DNA of 10,615 bases from Thermodesulfobacteriota bacterium (lineage in GTDB: Bacteria > Desulfobacterota > Desulfocorpusculales > Desulfocorpusculum), in the NCBI GenBank assembly GCA_028275295.1, contig JAPWUY010000024.1, positions 1 to 10,615 of the forward strand, written 5' to 3'. A program made the position numbers and the translations under genes. Below the pieces are notes generated by a model, which saw only the letters and a list, made by a program, of their open reading frames with translations, did not search any database and was not told where the DNA came from. This document shows positions 1 to 6,856 of this stretch, one piece after another; position 1 is the first letter of the stretch, and each line of letters starts with the position of its first letter.

Positions 1-192
1 GCCTTTTGGGATTTCATTGGCGTGGGACATCCGCCGAGTTTCTCGGCACTGATGGGGCTTGCACTAGCCCTGAGCCCGGAGTATCCATGGAGGCCAAAGG
101 AGAAGGCCTCATGGCAGAGAGGCTTCCCCGGCTGGGCCCGCAATGCATCGGATGTCCTTTGCCGCAATGCCACTCGATCTCGAACAACCCAT
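1..192 (-). ncRNA. Candidate structured small RNA, 6S-like architecture (3' end may lie beyond the window)
   Basis: No protein gene is credible here, but the bases fold extensively. The outer stem pairs 15-21 with 161-169 (7 pairs, 2-base bulge), then after a 3x3 internal loop 25-33 pairs with 149-157 (9 perfect pairs). Inside are a 6-pair hairpin (33-38 with 42-47; base 33 is also claimed by the outer stem), a 5-pair hairpin (55-59 with 66-70), and a long arm: 73-76/130-133, then 78-81/126-129, then 85-89/110-114 and 91-95/105-109 with a single bulged base and a 9-base loop. In the arm one pair (80/127) is G-U if the minus strand is transcribed but A-C on the plus strand, which favours the minus strand. 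An extended -10 element lies just upstream. A transcript of about 190 bases with a closing stem, a mostly open bubble and a terminal arm fits 6S RNA, the RNA polymerase-sigma70 regulator. That family assignment is inference; I recognise no diagnostic 6S sequence beyond a vague resemblance. Confidence 0.45.
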
Positions 193-195
193 AGG

Positions 196-204
196 ATGAT
201 AGCA
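196..204 (-). promoter_or_regulatory. Extended -10 promoter element upstream of the structured region
   Basis: Read on the minus strand, 204-196 gives TGCTATCAT, a TGn extension followed by a hexamer matching TATAAT at five of six positions. No good -35 hexamer sits 16-18 bases upstream, which is tolerable for extended -10 promoters. Transcription would begin around 188-192 and run through the folded region toward position 1. The match is by eye and short; the main support is its placement exactly where the structured RNA would need a start. Confidence 0.4.
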
Positions 205-390
205 CACATGGGAAGGCGAGCCCAGCCGGAAAGATTTTTCTCTGAGAGGGATCTTGTCGGTGGAGCCCTTTCTTGCCGAGAAACCTTCGATCGTGAGGGC
301 CCAGGGGGTCAGTGGGAACATGTGGAAGGCGGCTCGGAGCCTGGGAACCTCAACCCCCAAAAGGTCACGAGGTTTCGAGGATGAACCGGG
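205..390. other. Intergenic stretch downstream of the amidohydrolase, no gene recognised
   Basis: Between the amidohydrolase stop and the promoter element I see no gene with a ribosome site and coherent composition. Frames are open on both strands, but the predicted peptides are rich in Arg, Gly, Pro and Ser and resemble no family. No strong intrinsic terminator follows the amidohydrolase: the only inverted repeat close to its stop (346-351 with 369-374) is 6 pairs with a 17-base loop and no T-run on the minus strand. Operon termination may therefore be Rho-dependent or occur elsewhere. Confidence 0.5.
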
Positions 391-1641
391 CTAAAGGATG
401 TTCTTCACGATTGATCCCCCTTGGACGATGAGGGTGATCCTCTCCTTGTAGCGTTGCAGGACAGAAATATCCCTCAGGGGATCTCCGTTTACCAGGATCA
501 TGTCAGCTAGCTTTCCCCTCTCTATGGTTCCCAACTGGGAGTCGAGGCCCAGGAGCCTGGCATTTTCCTTGGTTGACAATACTATGGCCTCCATGGGGCC
601 CAATACCTTCCCTTTGAGTTCCAGCTCCAGTGCCTTGAAGCCCTGCATGGGCCCAAGGAGGTCCGAACCAGATCCCATGTTGAGTCCCATCCTGTGGGCT
701 AGCAACAGGGCCTCTTCCGCTTTCTCTCTGGCCTTCTCTATCTTTCGCATGTTCTCCTTGGGGATCCCCAGCTCATCCCGCATTCGCCAGAGCATCTCGT
801 AAGTGGCCAAAGTGGGGACAAGGAAGGCACCCGCTTCTCTGATGGCCCTGGCAGAGGCCTCATCGAGAAGGTTTCCGTGTTCTATGGAACGCACTCCTGC
901 ATTCACCGCATGGATGATGCTCCTCGGTGAATAGACGTGAGCCATCACGTACTTTCCAGCTGCATTGGCCTCCCAGACAATGGCCTTCAGCTCCTCTGGA
1001 CTGAATTGCACGGACTCGAGCTCATCAGCCGGAGACATGGCGCCACCTCCGGCCATGACCTTTATCTGGTCCACCCCCATTCTCAGTTGCTCCCTGGCGG
1101 CCTTGCGCACCTCATCAACCCCATCGCACACTATGCAAGACAGACCAGCGGGATTTGAAAGGGGAGGGCCCATCTCTCCCTGCAATCTGAAGTCCCCGTG
1201 GCCGCCAGTTTGGGAGAGAGGGCTTCCGGATACAAGAATCCTCGGGCCTCTTATCAGCCCTTGCCTTTGGGCCTCCCTGATCCCAGCATCTGCTCCTCCT
1301 GCATCCCGAACAGTGGTGAATCCTTGCTCGAGGGTCTCCTCCATGGTTTTCAGGCTTCTGATAATGAGAAGGGAAGGGGGGAAGGATCTCTGCTGTTTTC
1401 CTATGTCCACCTCCTGCGCCCCTATGTGGACGTGGACATCTATCAACCCTGGAAGGAGGAACTGGCCCTTGGCGTCTATCACCTGCGCCTTGCCAAAGCC
1501 TCCCCTGGGCAACCTGTCGTAAACCTCCTCTATGCGCTCGCCCCTTATGAGGACGGCACCGTTTTCCTTGGGATCCGATCCGGTCCCATCTATGATGGAG
1601 GCGTTTTTTATGAGGATGGTGTTGGGACTTTGTCTCATCAT
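391..1641 (-). CDS. Metal-dependent amidohydrolase, HutI/prolidase-like (COG1228 type)
   Basis: A 416-residue cytoplasmic-type hydrolase of the amidohydrolase superfamily with a complete metal site. The HxH pair is at His70 and His72 (after PGLID), the carbamylated lysine at Lys194 (QIKVMAGGGA), and metal ligands at His235 (VMAH) and His255 (SIEHGN), with the catalytic Asp327 in GSGSD. The N-terminal beta segment (TILIKNASIIDGTG) and C-terminal closing segment (GTIERGKLADMILVNGDP) are those of full-length imidazolonepropionase/Xaa-Pro dipeptidase-like enzymes. The GGHGD at 146-150 and the GGGAMSP loop point to the peptidase-like branch acting on dipeptides or N-acyl amino acids; the substrate cannot be read from sequence. 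There is no signal peptide. The start ATG overlaps the gspM stop in an ATGA and has GAGGAGAG just upstream, so it is probably translated from the T2SS message. A second ATG follows immediately as an alternative start. Confidence 0.9.
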   Translation of the reverse strand: MMRQSPNTILIKNASIIDGTGSDPKENGAVLIRGERIEEVYDRLPRGGFGKAQVIDAKGQFLLPGLIDVHVHIGAQEVDIGKQQRSFPPSLLIIRSLKTMEETLEQGFTTVRDAGGADAGIREAQRQGLIRGPRILVSGSPLSQTGGHGDFRLQGEMGPPLSNPAGLSCIVCDGVDEVRKAAREQLRMGVDQIKVMAGGGAMSPADELESVQFSPEELKAIVWEANAAGKYVMAHVYSPRSIIHAVNAGVRSIEHGNLLDEASARAIREAGAFLVPTLATYEMLWRMRDELGIPKENMRKIEKAREKAEEALLLAHRMGLNMGSGSDLLGPMQGFKALELELKGKVLGPMEAIVLSTKENARLLGLDSQLGTIERGKLADMILVNGDPLRDISVLQRYKERITLIVQGGSIVKNIL

Positions 1642-2255
1642 CTCTCCTCGGACTCGCTGGGAGAAACCACCTCCTCAGCTTCCTTTGATTCTTCTGACTT
1701 TGCGGGTTGGGCCCCCGCTGGAACCAGTGTGAAGATGACAAGGGATACATCGAGCTTGGAGTTGTCTTTGGGATTCAGCCTCACTTGCAAGTTCTTGACC
1801 CTCAAGACCCTCTCGGAGGATTCCACGCGGTAGAGGAACTCGACCAACTTGGGAAGGGTGACCTCGACCATCTTGAGGGCTACCGAGGCCTCCCTGAACT
1901 GCTCCGAGACCTTTGCCTGCTCCGGTTTCAAATACTGGACCTGCTCCATGACCGAAGTCTCTTTGGCCAAGGACTCAACAGCCGATGCCACCGATGTCAC
2001 ATCCATTGTCCTCTTTCTCATCTGCTCCTGAATCCTGGCCTCCCTTTCATTGAGCTCGCTCACAGCTTGGAAAAGGCCTCTCACCTGCTCGAGCCTTCTC
2101 GTCTCGGAGGCTATGGCCCTGTCGAGTCTCTTTATCCTCTCGAGTCTCGGGGATATCCACCCGAAAAAGAGAAGCACAATGCCCAAAATCAAAATACCGA
2201 CCACCAGGGCCCTCTTGTCCCTGCTGGAAAGCTTGATTCCCAGGTTGCCCATCAT
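1638..2255 (-). CDS. gspM: Type II secretion system protein GspM (PilO-like)
   Basis: A 205-residue bitopic inner-membrane protein. A short cytoplasmic N-terminus is followed by one membrane helix (about residues 15-33), a charged heptad-like coiled coil (about 36-90) and a periplasmic ferredoxin-like domain of the GspM/PilO type (about 95-190), then an acidic Glu/Ser tail. Similarity is mostly structural, as GspM sequences diverge widely. The call rests on topology, size and position directly after gspL. Within the platform GspM binds GspL and stabilises it. The start is the ATG at 2255, which overlaps the gspL stop as ATGA and has AGAGGAAG upstream; the adjacent ATG at 2252 is equally possible and changes one residue. 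Longer upstream reading in this frame is inside gspL and not used. Confidence 0.85.
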   Translation of the reverse strand: MMGNLGIKLSSRDKRALVVGILILGIVLLFFGWISPRLERIKRLDRAIASETRRLEQVRGLFQAVSELNEREARIQEQMRKRTMDVTSVASAVESLAKETSVMEQVQYLKPEQAKVSEQFREASVALKMVEVTLPKLVEFLYRVESSERVLRVKNLQVRLNPKDNSKLDVSLVIFTLVPAGAQPAKSEESKEAEEVVSPSESEER

Positions 2256-3688
2256 GACGTCTTCCTCTTGGCCGTGCATTGAAAATCCCAGAGGTTGCTC
2301 TTGGGATTCTTCTTGGCGTTTTTCACCTCCACAGATTCTATCATGGAAGATGCCGACCAATGATTCTTGGCCTTCTCAATCACATCGTAGGAGGTCGCCT
2401 CTCCCCTGATGTTTATGGAATCACCTGTCAGGTCCAACTCCGTTATTCTGAGGGTCCTTGCCTGTTCCTTGACGCTCAGCTCCCGGAGGAGCTCGATGAC
2501 CGTGGTCTTGGGGTCTTGGGCGAGGAGAGTGAGATGCCGTGCCTTTTTCTCTTCGAGTAGCCTCTGCATCTGAAGGACTGGGTCCACTATCTGGGTCACC
2601 TCTGGGAAGGCCTTGCGGAAGATCGCTCTGGTCTCCTTCTGGAGGGCATCCAGTTTCCTCTGCCTCACATCCACCTCCGCCTCGAGCCACGCAAGACCAG
2701 TGGCCAAACCAAGAAGAATGCTCGCCGTGCCCAGAGCCACCTTCTTTTTCATGGCTCCGAGGCCTGGCCTGTACTCGAAAATCCCTGTCCTGAGGTTGGA
2801 CACCCCTTTCCCATCCGTCCCATGGAGGGCAAGCCCAAGGGCGATGCAGAACCTGTGCTCCGGGATCTCCGCCGATATGCAGATTCTGCCTCCTGCCATC
2901 ATGGAGATCCTCATGGGCTCGACTGGCGTATCCCAAAGGCCCTTGAGAATGGTCCAAGCCTTTTCGTTTTCCACTATTCCCCCGCAAACATAGATAGCTC
3001 CGGGCCAGGAAGCCTCTCCCCTGAAAGTCACGGAACGAAAGGTTCTCTCTATCTCCCTTGTTAGCTCTGGAGAGATGCTCTCCCCTTCTCCCTCCCATTG
3101 GGAGGGAATGCATCGCATGTACACGGGACTGCCATCACGGCAGAGGACCAGATTGGTCTTGCTCGAGCCCATATCCAAGAGGGCGAAAGAAGGAGGGGCA
3201 CCACTTATCCCTTCTCCTGCCAATCTCGCCAATGCCACAAGCTCTGGCTCCAAGACCCGAGGGTCCAGTCCCAAGGCTTTGAGCCCACGAAGGTTCTCCT
3301 CCACCGCCTCCACAGGCACGGCGAAGGCCAGAAACTGATTTTGGCCATCCCATTTCACCCCCGTGGGAATGTAGCCCACGACCATCTCCTCCGGGGAAAA
3401 GGGAAGATCTCCTTCGAGCTCATAGGGCAGAGTCTGGAGGACCCTCGAGGGCTTCTCAAAGGGAAGGCTCACCGGATGGACAGCCACCTTCTCCGAGGGG
3501 AATCCTACGTGGATGGGATCGGAGGGCTTGAGCTTCAGTTCTCCTTTCAGAAACTCTCCCAGCTCCCCTGTGCCCTGGAGGAGCGCTGTCCTCCCAATGG
3601 TTTTTCTCCTGCCCGCCCCAAGGAGGAGCTCCACGACCTTCACTGAGCTCGATCCCATCTCAATGCCAATGATCCTTCTCCTCCACAT
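2252..3688 (-). CDS. gspL: Type II secretion system protein GspL (actin-like cytoplasmic domain plus PilN-like part)
   Basis: A 478-residue inner-membrane platform protein that links the cytoplasmic ATPase GspE to the periplasmic assembly. Residues 4-290 form an actin/PilM-like domain: a phosphate-1-like motif (GIEMGSSSVKVVEL, 8-21), phosphate-2-like motif (LLDMGSSKTNLVL, 170-182) and adenosine-like motif (YVCGGIVENE, 233-242). One membrane helix follows (about 316-334), then a coiled coil (about 338-392) and a periplasmic ferredoxin-like domain (about 395-475) similar to GspL C-termini and PilN. The start ATG at 3688 shares one base with the gspK stop (TGATG) and has AGGAGG eight bases upstream; the long frame extending into gspK is not coding. 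Typical GspL lacks ATP binding, so the well-kept actin-type glycine motifs are notable. Confidence 0.92.
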   Translation of the reverse strand: MWRRRIIGIEMGSSSVKVVELLLGAGRRKTIGRTALLQGTGELGEFLKGELKLKPSDPIHVGFPSEKVAVHPVSLPFEKPSRVLQTLPYELEGDLPFSPEEMVVGYIPTGVKWDGQNQFLAFAVPVEAVEENLRGLKALGLDPRVLEPELVALARLAGEGISGAPPSFALLDMGSSKTNLVLCRDGSPVYMRCIPSQWEGEGESISPELTREIERTFRSVTFRGEASWPGAIYVCGGIVENEKAWTILKGLWDTPVEPMRISMMAGGRICISAEIPEHRFCIALGLALHGTDGKGVSNLRTGIFEYRPGLGAMKKKVALGTASILLGLATGLAWLEAEVDVRQRKLDALQKETRAIFRKAFPEVTQIVDPVLQMQRLLEEKKARHLTLLAQDPKTTVIELLRELSVKEQARTLRITELDLTGDSINIRGEATSYDVIEKAKNHWSASSMIESVEVKNAKKNPKSNLWDFQCTAKRKTS

Positions 3689-4659
3689 CACTCTATCCTC
3701 CTGGCCACTATGGCCCAATCCCCTTGTTCCCTCCTCACAATCATCTCTGCCCTGGATGTGGCGCGCCTGAACACCCCGATGCTCTTCACGGAGAAGTAAT
3801 TCCCCGAGTACCTGAGGCGGGAAGAGACCTCCCTCCTCTTGAACTGGGGAGGGAGGAGCTGTGGCCCTGAAAGGGGGGCTTCCTCTCTCAATGTGACGAC
3901 CTGCTCCGCAATGGCCTCGTCGATCTCCGGGGAAAGGGTCCTCAGAACGACGGGCGATGCGGTATTCACGTTTATGCGTCCTCCTGTGGGAGCTATTGTG
4001 AGAAAATCCAGGATCGATGATCCGTCCTGGAGCCTGAGGTCCAAGACCTCCTTCCATCCCTTCACGAGATTCAGCTCCCCTAGGGCCCGAAGGGGCCTGT
4101 TAGCGGCCCTGTACGGGGGATCCAAGGAGGTGTAATACTGGTCCTCGGCTCCGTTGAGCTTCTGGAGATCGTCTCTGTCTATCCAGTCCTCGAGGCAGTC
4201 CAAAAGGGAATCCCTCATGTCCGATGGGACGCCGAAGATCTCGAGAAGCCTATCGAGTTGCTGCCTCACCAAGGGATCTGTGGTGGAGCCGTCCTGTCGC
4301 ACGATCCTGTTTATCTCTATCTTGGAGCTCTCGTCCCGGATCTGGACCAGGAACCCTTCCTCTTCTTGGGCCCCTTCCCCCAAGAGGTCAGGGCTTCCCC
4401 TGAACGAAGCCCAAGGCTCCCCCAAGTGATCCACCTCTGGTGTGTCATCCGCTGCGAGGACTGCCAAGGCCGCCTCCAGTCCGGATATGGCCATGCACTC
4501 GGCCTGGAAGAGGTCCCTCAGGTTGGCCGCTGATACGAGATTTATCCTGGTGGCATAGGTGAACCTGTGAACCAACACCGCCAGAACCAGGATCACCATC
4601 AGGGAGATGAGGAGAGCAACCCCCTTTTGGTCCCTTTTTTGGAGGCTTCGGGTCTTCAT
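3688..4659 (-). CDS. gspK: Type II secretion minor pseudopilin GspK
   Basis: A 323-residue minor pseudopilin, much larger than the others, as expected for GspK, which caps the pseudopilus tip with GspI and GspJ. The prepilin leader ends at Gly13, and the hydrophobic segment 14-31 is both membrane anchor and pilin helix. Position +5 of the mature protein is Ile18, not Glu, which is characteristic of GspK. Family signatures are DESSKIEINRI (109-119), the DWIDRDD motif followed by GAEDQYY (158-177, SAM-like alpha domain) and RINVNTASP (228-236). It starts with an ATG overlapping the gspJ stop as ATGA, with GGAGGAG eight bases upstream. It should be processed by the prepilin peptidase GspO/PilD, which is not in the window. 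Confidence 0.95.
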   Translation of the reverse strand: MKTRSLQKRDQKGVALLISLMVILVLAVLVHRFTYATRINLVSAANLRDLFQAECMAISGLEAALAVLAADDTPEVDHLGEPWASFRGSPDLLGEGAQEEEGFLVQIRDESSKIEINRIVRQDGSTTDPLVRQQLDRLLEIFGVPSDMRDSLLDCLEDWIDRDDLQKLNGAEDQYYTSLDPPYRAANRPLRALGELNLVKGWKEVLDLRLQDGSSILDFLTIAPTGGRINVNTASPVVLRTLSPEIDEAIAEQVVTLREEAPLSGPQLLPPQFKRREVSSRLRYSGNYFSVKSIGVFRRATSRAEMIVRREQGDWAIVARRIE

Positions 4660-5417
4660 CTCGAGCGCTCCTCCAGGGTCTCTTCCTCCGAAGGGGGAAG
4701 GGCCACCCGCAGGGTAAAGAGTTGAGGCTCCTCATACTGGGCCAGTGGGTCTTGGATCCACAGCTTGATGAGGACCGCAAGGGGCAGCGCTTCCTCGGTC
4801 CTGGAGTCCCACCCATTCACTGGCTTTCCATCCTCTCCGTAACAGACCACCTCGAATCCCACTACGGAATCCGAGAGGGGCCACTCCTCGCCGCCGGAGA
4901 TGGAATCCCTCTGAGGCATCAAGTCCTCTCTGCGAACCAAGACAGGCCTTCCCGTGTCCTCATCTCTGGCTAGCCTATACTCCACAAGATGGACCCAAGG
5001 GTCCTGAGCGAAGAAAGGGCCTGCTCCAGAGGCCTTGGTCAGAAAGAGGAGCCTGTCCCAGGGTCTTCCTCCCTCTTGGATGGGCTGGACCAGGAAATGT
5101 ATTATCCCTTGTCCCTCCGGGCTCAGGGGTTTCCCCGATTCTGTCTCCTCTTCCTCGAGCTCGTCCTCGCCGAAAAGGGGCCAGTAGGCATTCTGGAGGT
5201 CCCTGGCGATCATGGAAAGGACCAAGCGGGCGGCCTGGTTCTTCCTCTGGACTTGAATGGCACGCTCTATGGATTGGACGTGGACATGGAAGCTTTGATA
5301 GACCGTGACGAGCACTATGAAAAGAAGCGATATGGCGACCAATATCTCGAGAAGGGTGAACCCAGGGTCACCTCGAAAGAAACAGGGCAGAGGGGTCGTG
5401 CACGCTTCTCTTCTCAC
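4656..5417 (-). CDS. gspJ: Type II secretion minor pseudopilin GspJ (GTG start)
   Basis: A 253-residue minor pseudopilin of the tip complex. I place the start at the GTG at 5417: it overlaps the gspI stop as GTGA and is preceded by GGAAGGAG at ideal spacing, whereas the upstream ATG at 5546 lies deep inside gspI. This gives a 19-residue leader ending in Gly19, then the FTLLEILVAI prepilin motif with the conserved Glu24 at mature +5 and a membrane helix to about residue 40. The rest is the GspJ beta-rich domain with the typical RKNQAARLVLSMIARDLQNAY segment after the helix (within about 56-76). An acidic run (GEDELEEEETES, around 81-92) is an insertion of unknown role. The leader holds two cysteines (6 and 12), unusual for a prepilin leader. 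Confidence 0.92.
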   Translation of the reverse strand: MRREACTTPLPCFFRGDPGFTLLEILVAISLLFIVLVTVYQSFHVHVQSIERAIQVQRKNQAARLVLSMIARDLQNAYWPLFGEDELEEEETESGKPLSPEGQGIIHFLVQPIQEGGRPWDRLLFLTKASGAGPFFAQDPWVHLVEYRLARDEDTGRPVLVRREDLMPQRDSISGGEEWPLSDSVVGFEVVCYGEDGKPVNGWDSRTEEALPLAVLIKLWIQDPLAQYEEPQLFTLRVALPPSEEETLEERSR

Positions 5418-5791
5418 CTCGTCTCCTTCCTGTAGGCGAGAAACCAGAAGGAAAGGGCCCTCTCCGGTGGCTGCCCCTCTTTGAGCAACCTGAGCTCCAC
5501 CCTGGCAAGGGGGAGGTCCTGAGCTTCTTGGACCACCATAGCCCATCTCCAGCCCGCATACTCCTCACCCATATCGCCCTCGCTCGTCTCCAGAGGAAGG
5601 GATCGGGCCTGGATTCTGGCCATGAGGTCCTTTGCTGCGAGAACCCCCTCTGTGAGGAGGCTCTCTTCCGAGGTCAGGGTGAGATTCCTGGCCTGGAGGG
5701 TGGACAAGGCTGTCAATGCCACGGCCAGTATGGCCAAGGCCAGGGCCACTTCCAGGACGGTGAAGCCATGGGAATGACCCCTTCTTCCCAT
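5414..5791 (-). CDS. gspI: Type II secretion minor pseudopilin GspI
   Basis: A 125-residue minor pseudopilin that nucleates the tip complex with GspJ and GspK. The leader is short and basic, ends at Gly9, and is followed by FTVLEVALALAILAVAL with Glu14 at mature +5. The family segment after the helix (TLQARNLTL, then GVLAAKDLMARIQ) is present, and the C-terminal half is the small GspI alpha/beta domain. The start is uncertain: ATG at 5791 gives the most typical leader but lacks a clear ribosome site; a GTG at 5806, eight bases after the gspH stop, would add five residues; a TTG at 5854 lies inside gspH. Translation is probably coupled to gspH either way. The stop overlaps the gspJ GTG. Confidence 0.9.
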   Translation of the reverse strand: MGRRGHSHGFTVLEVALALAILAVALTALSTLQARNLTLTSEESLLTEGVLAAKDLMARIQARSLPLETSEGDMGEEYAGWRWAMVVQEAQDLPLARVELRLLKEGQPPERALSFWFLAYRKETR

Positions 5792-5813
5792 GAGGTCTTT
5801 TCCCACTGAGGTT

Positions 5814-6329
5814 CTAGCCCCCTGACTTTTTCCTGACGAGATAGCCCTCCTCAAGTCTCACTCTCCCAGACAATGGTTCAACGAACATGGTGAAGGCCCT
5901 CCCACTGTCCTCCACCAAATGGATTGTCGTGGGCTCCACCCATCCCGTGGGCCAGACCAATAGGGAGAACTGCCCTTGAGACACGACTCCCTGCCTCGGA
6001 TTGGATAGGTCCGCGAGCCTCACTCCCCTGGGGAGGGTTCCGGTTATGGAGACGGGGTCATTGAAGATGTCAGGAAGACCGTCGGGCCCCAAGGCCGCGG
6101 ATCTATAAGTGTTTTCCCTCAGATCGAAGAGCAATACCAGCGGGATCCTGGAAAGGATCGCTTCCTCGCGAACCGCGGCAACCAGGTTCTCTATCTCTCC
6201 CCTCACATCTCTTTCCAGATCCGGCCTGAGCAATCCCTGGAGCCTGGGAAGGGAGAGGCCCGCGATCAGCGCTGCCAAAAAGGCTGCGACCATCAACTCG
6301 AGGAGGGTGAAGCCCTTTTCAGTTCTCAT
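5814..6329 (-). CDS. gspH: Type II secretion minor pseudopilin GspH
   Basis: A 171-residue pseudopilin thought to join the GspG filament to the GspI-J-K tip. It has a very short leader ending at Gly6, then FTLLELMVAAFLAALIAGL with Glu11 at mature +5. The following region (DVRGEIENLVAAVREEAI) is the amphipathic extension seen in GspH/FimT-like proteins, and the rest is a beta-rich GspH domain ending in a basic tail. The chosen ATG at 6329 gives an 11-base overlap with the end of gspG and no strong ribosome site, indicating translational coupling. The open frame continues upstream inside gspG, but that extension is not pilin-like. Identity between GspH and related FimT-type minor pilins rests on operon position. 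Confidence 0.9.
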   Translation of the reverse strand: MRTEKGFTLLELMVAAFLAALIAGLSLPRLQGLLRPDLERDVRGEIENLVAAVREEAILSRIPLVLLFDLRENTYRSAALGPDGLPDIFNDPVSITGTLPRGVRLADLSNPRQGVVSQGQFSLLVWPTGWVEPTTIHLVEDSGRAFTMFVEPLSGRVRLEEGYLVRKKSGG

Positions 6330-6822
6330 CCAGGGCCCAGCTCTGTATGTCAGCGTCCTTGCCCTCTCCCCCTTCCTGTCCGTCAGCTCCGTACGAGATG
6401 ATGTCGAAGTCCCTGTTGTGGATTCCGGGAGAGATATAGACATAGGGGTTGCCCCACGGATCCTTGGGCACTGTCTTGCTCTCGAGATAGCCACCTTCTC
6501 TCCACCTCGTGGGGATCCTACCTATGGTGGGCTTTTCCACAAGGGCCTGGAGACCTTGCTCAGTGGAGGGATAGAAACCGTTGTCCACGTAAAAGAGCTT
6601 CAGGGCCTGCTCGAAATTCTTGATCTGGGCCTTGGCCGCAGCCCTCATGGCGTCCTCCTTTCGGCCAATGATGGAAGGCGCAACGAGGGCAGCCAGGATC
6701 CCCAGAATCGCAATGACAACCATTAGCTCTATCAAGGTGAAACCAGCTCTCCTGTCCTTCCTCTTTTCCTTGAGCCCACCCGTGGCGACAAGAACCCGAG
6801 CCAGGTTTTTGGTCCTTTTCAT
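6319..6822 (-). CDS. gspG: Type II secretion major pseudopilin GspG
   Basis: A 167-residue major pseudopilin, the subunit of the periplasmic pseudopilus. The leader is unusually long: 27 basic residues ending KDRRAG, then FTLIELMVVIAILGILAALVAP with Glu32 at mature +5. All GspG hallmarks follow: the long helix (ARAQIKNFEQALKLFY-like, about 62-78), NGFYPSTEQGLQALV (81-95), DPWGNPYVY (121-129) and the calcium-site C-terminus with DFDIISYGADGQEGG (138-152) and KDADI. The start is set by a near-perfect AAGGAGGT five bases upstream, the strongest ribosome site in the operon, as expected for the most abundant component. It lies 34 bases after gspF. Confidence 0.97.
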   Translation of the reverse strand: MKRTKNLARVLVATGGLKEKRKDRRAGFTLIELMVVIAILGILAALVAPSIIGRKEDAMRAAAKAQIKNFEQALKLFYVDNGFYPSTEQGLQALVEKPTIGRIPTRWREGGYLESKTVPKDPWGNPYVYISPGIHNRDFDIISYGADGQEGGEGKDADIQSWALDEN

Positions 6823-6835
6823 CTCTTACCTCCTT
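6823..6835 (-). promoter_or_regulatory. Strong ribosome binding site of gspG
   Basis: Reading 6835-6823 on the minus strand gives AAGGAGGT plus a five-base spacer before the ATG. It is the best Shine-Dalgarno match within the secretion operon and decides the start that yields the 27-residue leader. It fits the need for more GspG than other subunits. Confidence 0.8.
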
Positions 6836-6856
6836 GGGACCTCGAGGTTCTATTTG

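Noticed and set aside
14..205. Minus-strand open frame of 63 codons with several cysteines and histidines
   Set aside because: It overlaps the paired bases of the RNA candidate, its would-be start lies in the -10 element, and the peptide matches nothing I know.
346..374. Inverted repeat after the amidohydrolase as a terminator
   Set aside because: Only six pairs with a 17-base loop and no T-run on the minus strand.
22..384. Plus-strand open frame of 120 codons downstream of the amidohydrolase
   Set aside because: No ribosome site, composition rich in Arg, Gly and Ser, no recognisable motif, and its first half coincides with the folded RNA candidate. The frame is open to position 1, so a C-terminal tail of an outside gene is not fully excluded.
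1115..1750. Minus-strand frame of 211 codons overlapping the amidohydrolase
   Set aside because: Out-of-frame reading of amidohydrolase and gspM, rich in Arg, Pro and Gly, with no motif.
3098..3646. Long plus-strand open frame of 182 codons opposite gspL
   Set aside because: Antisense shadow of a well-supported gene; no family features and a composition expected from the complementary codons.
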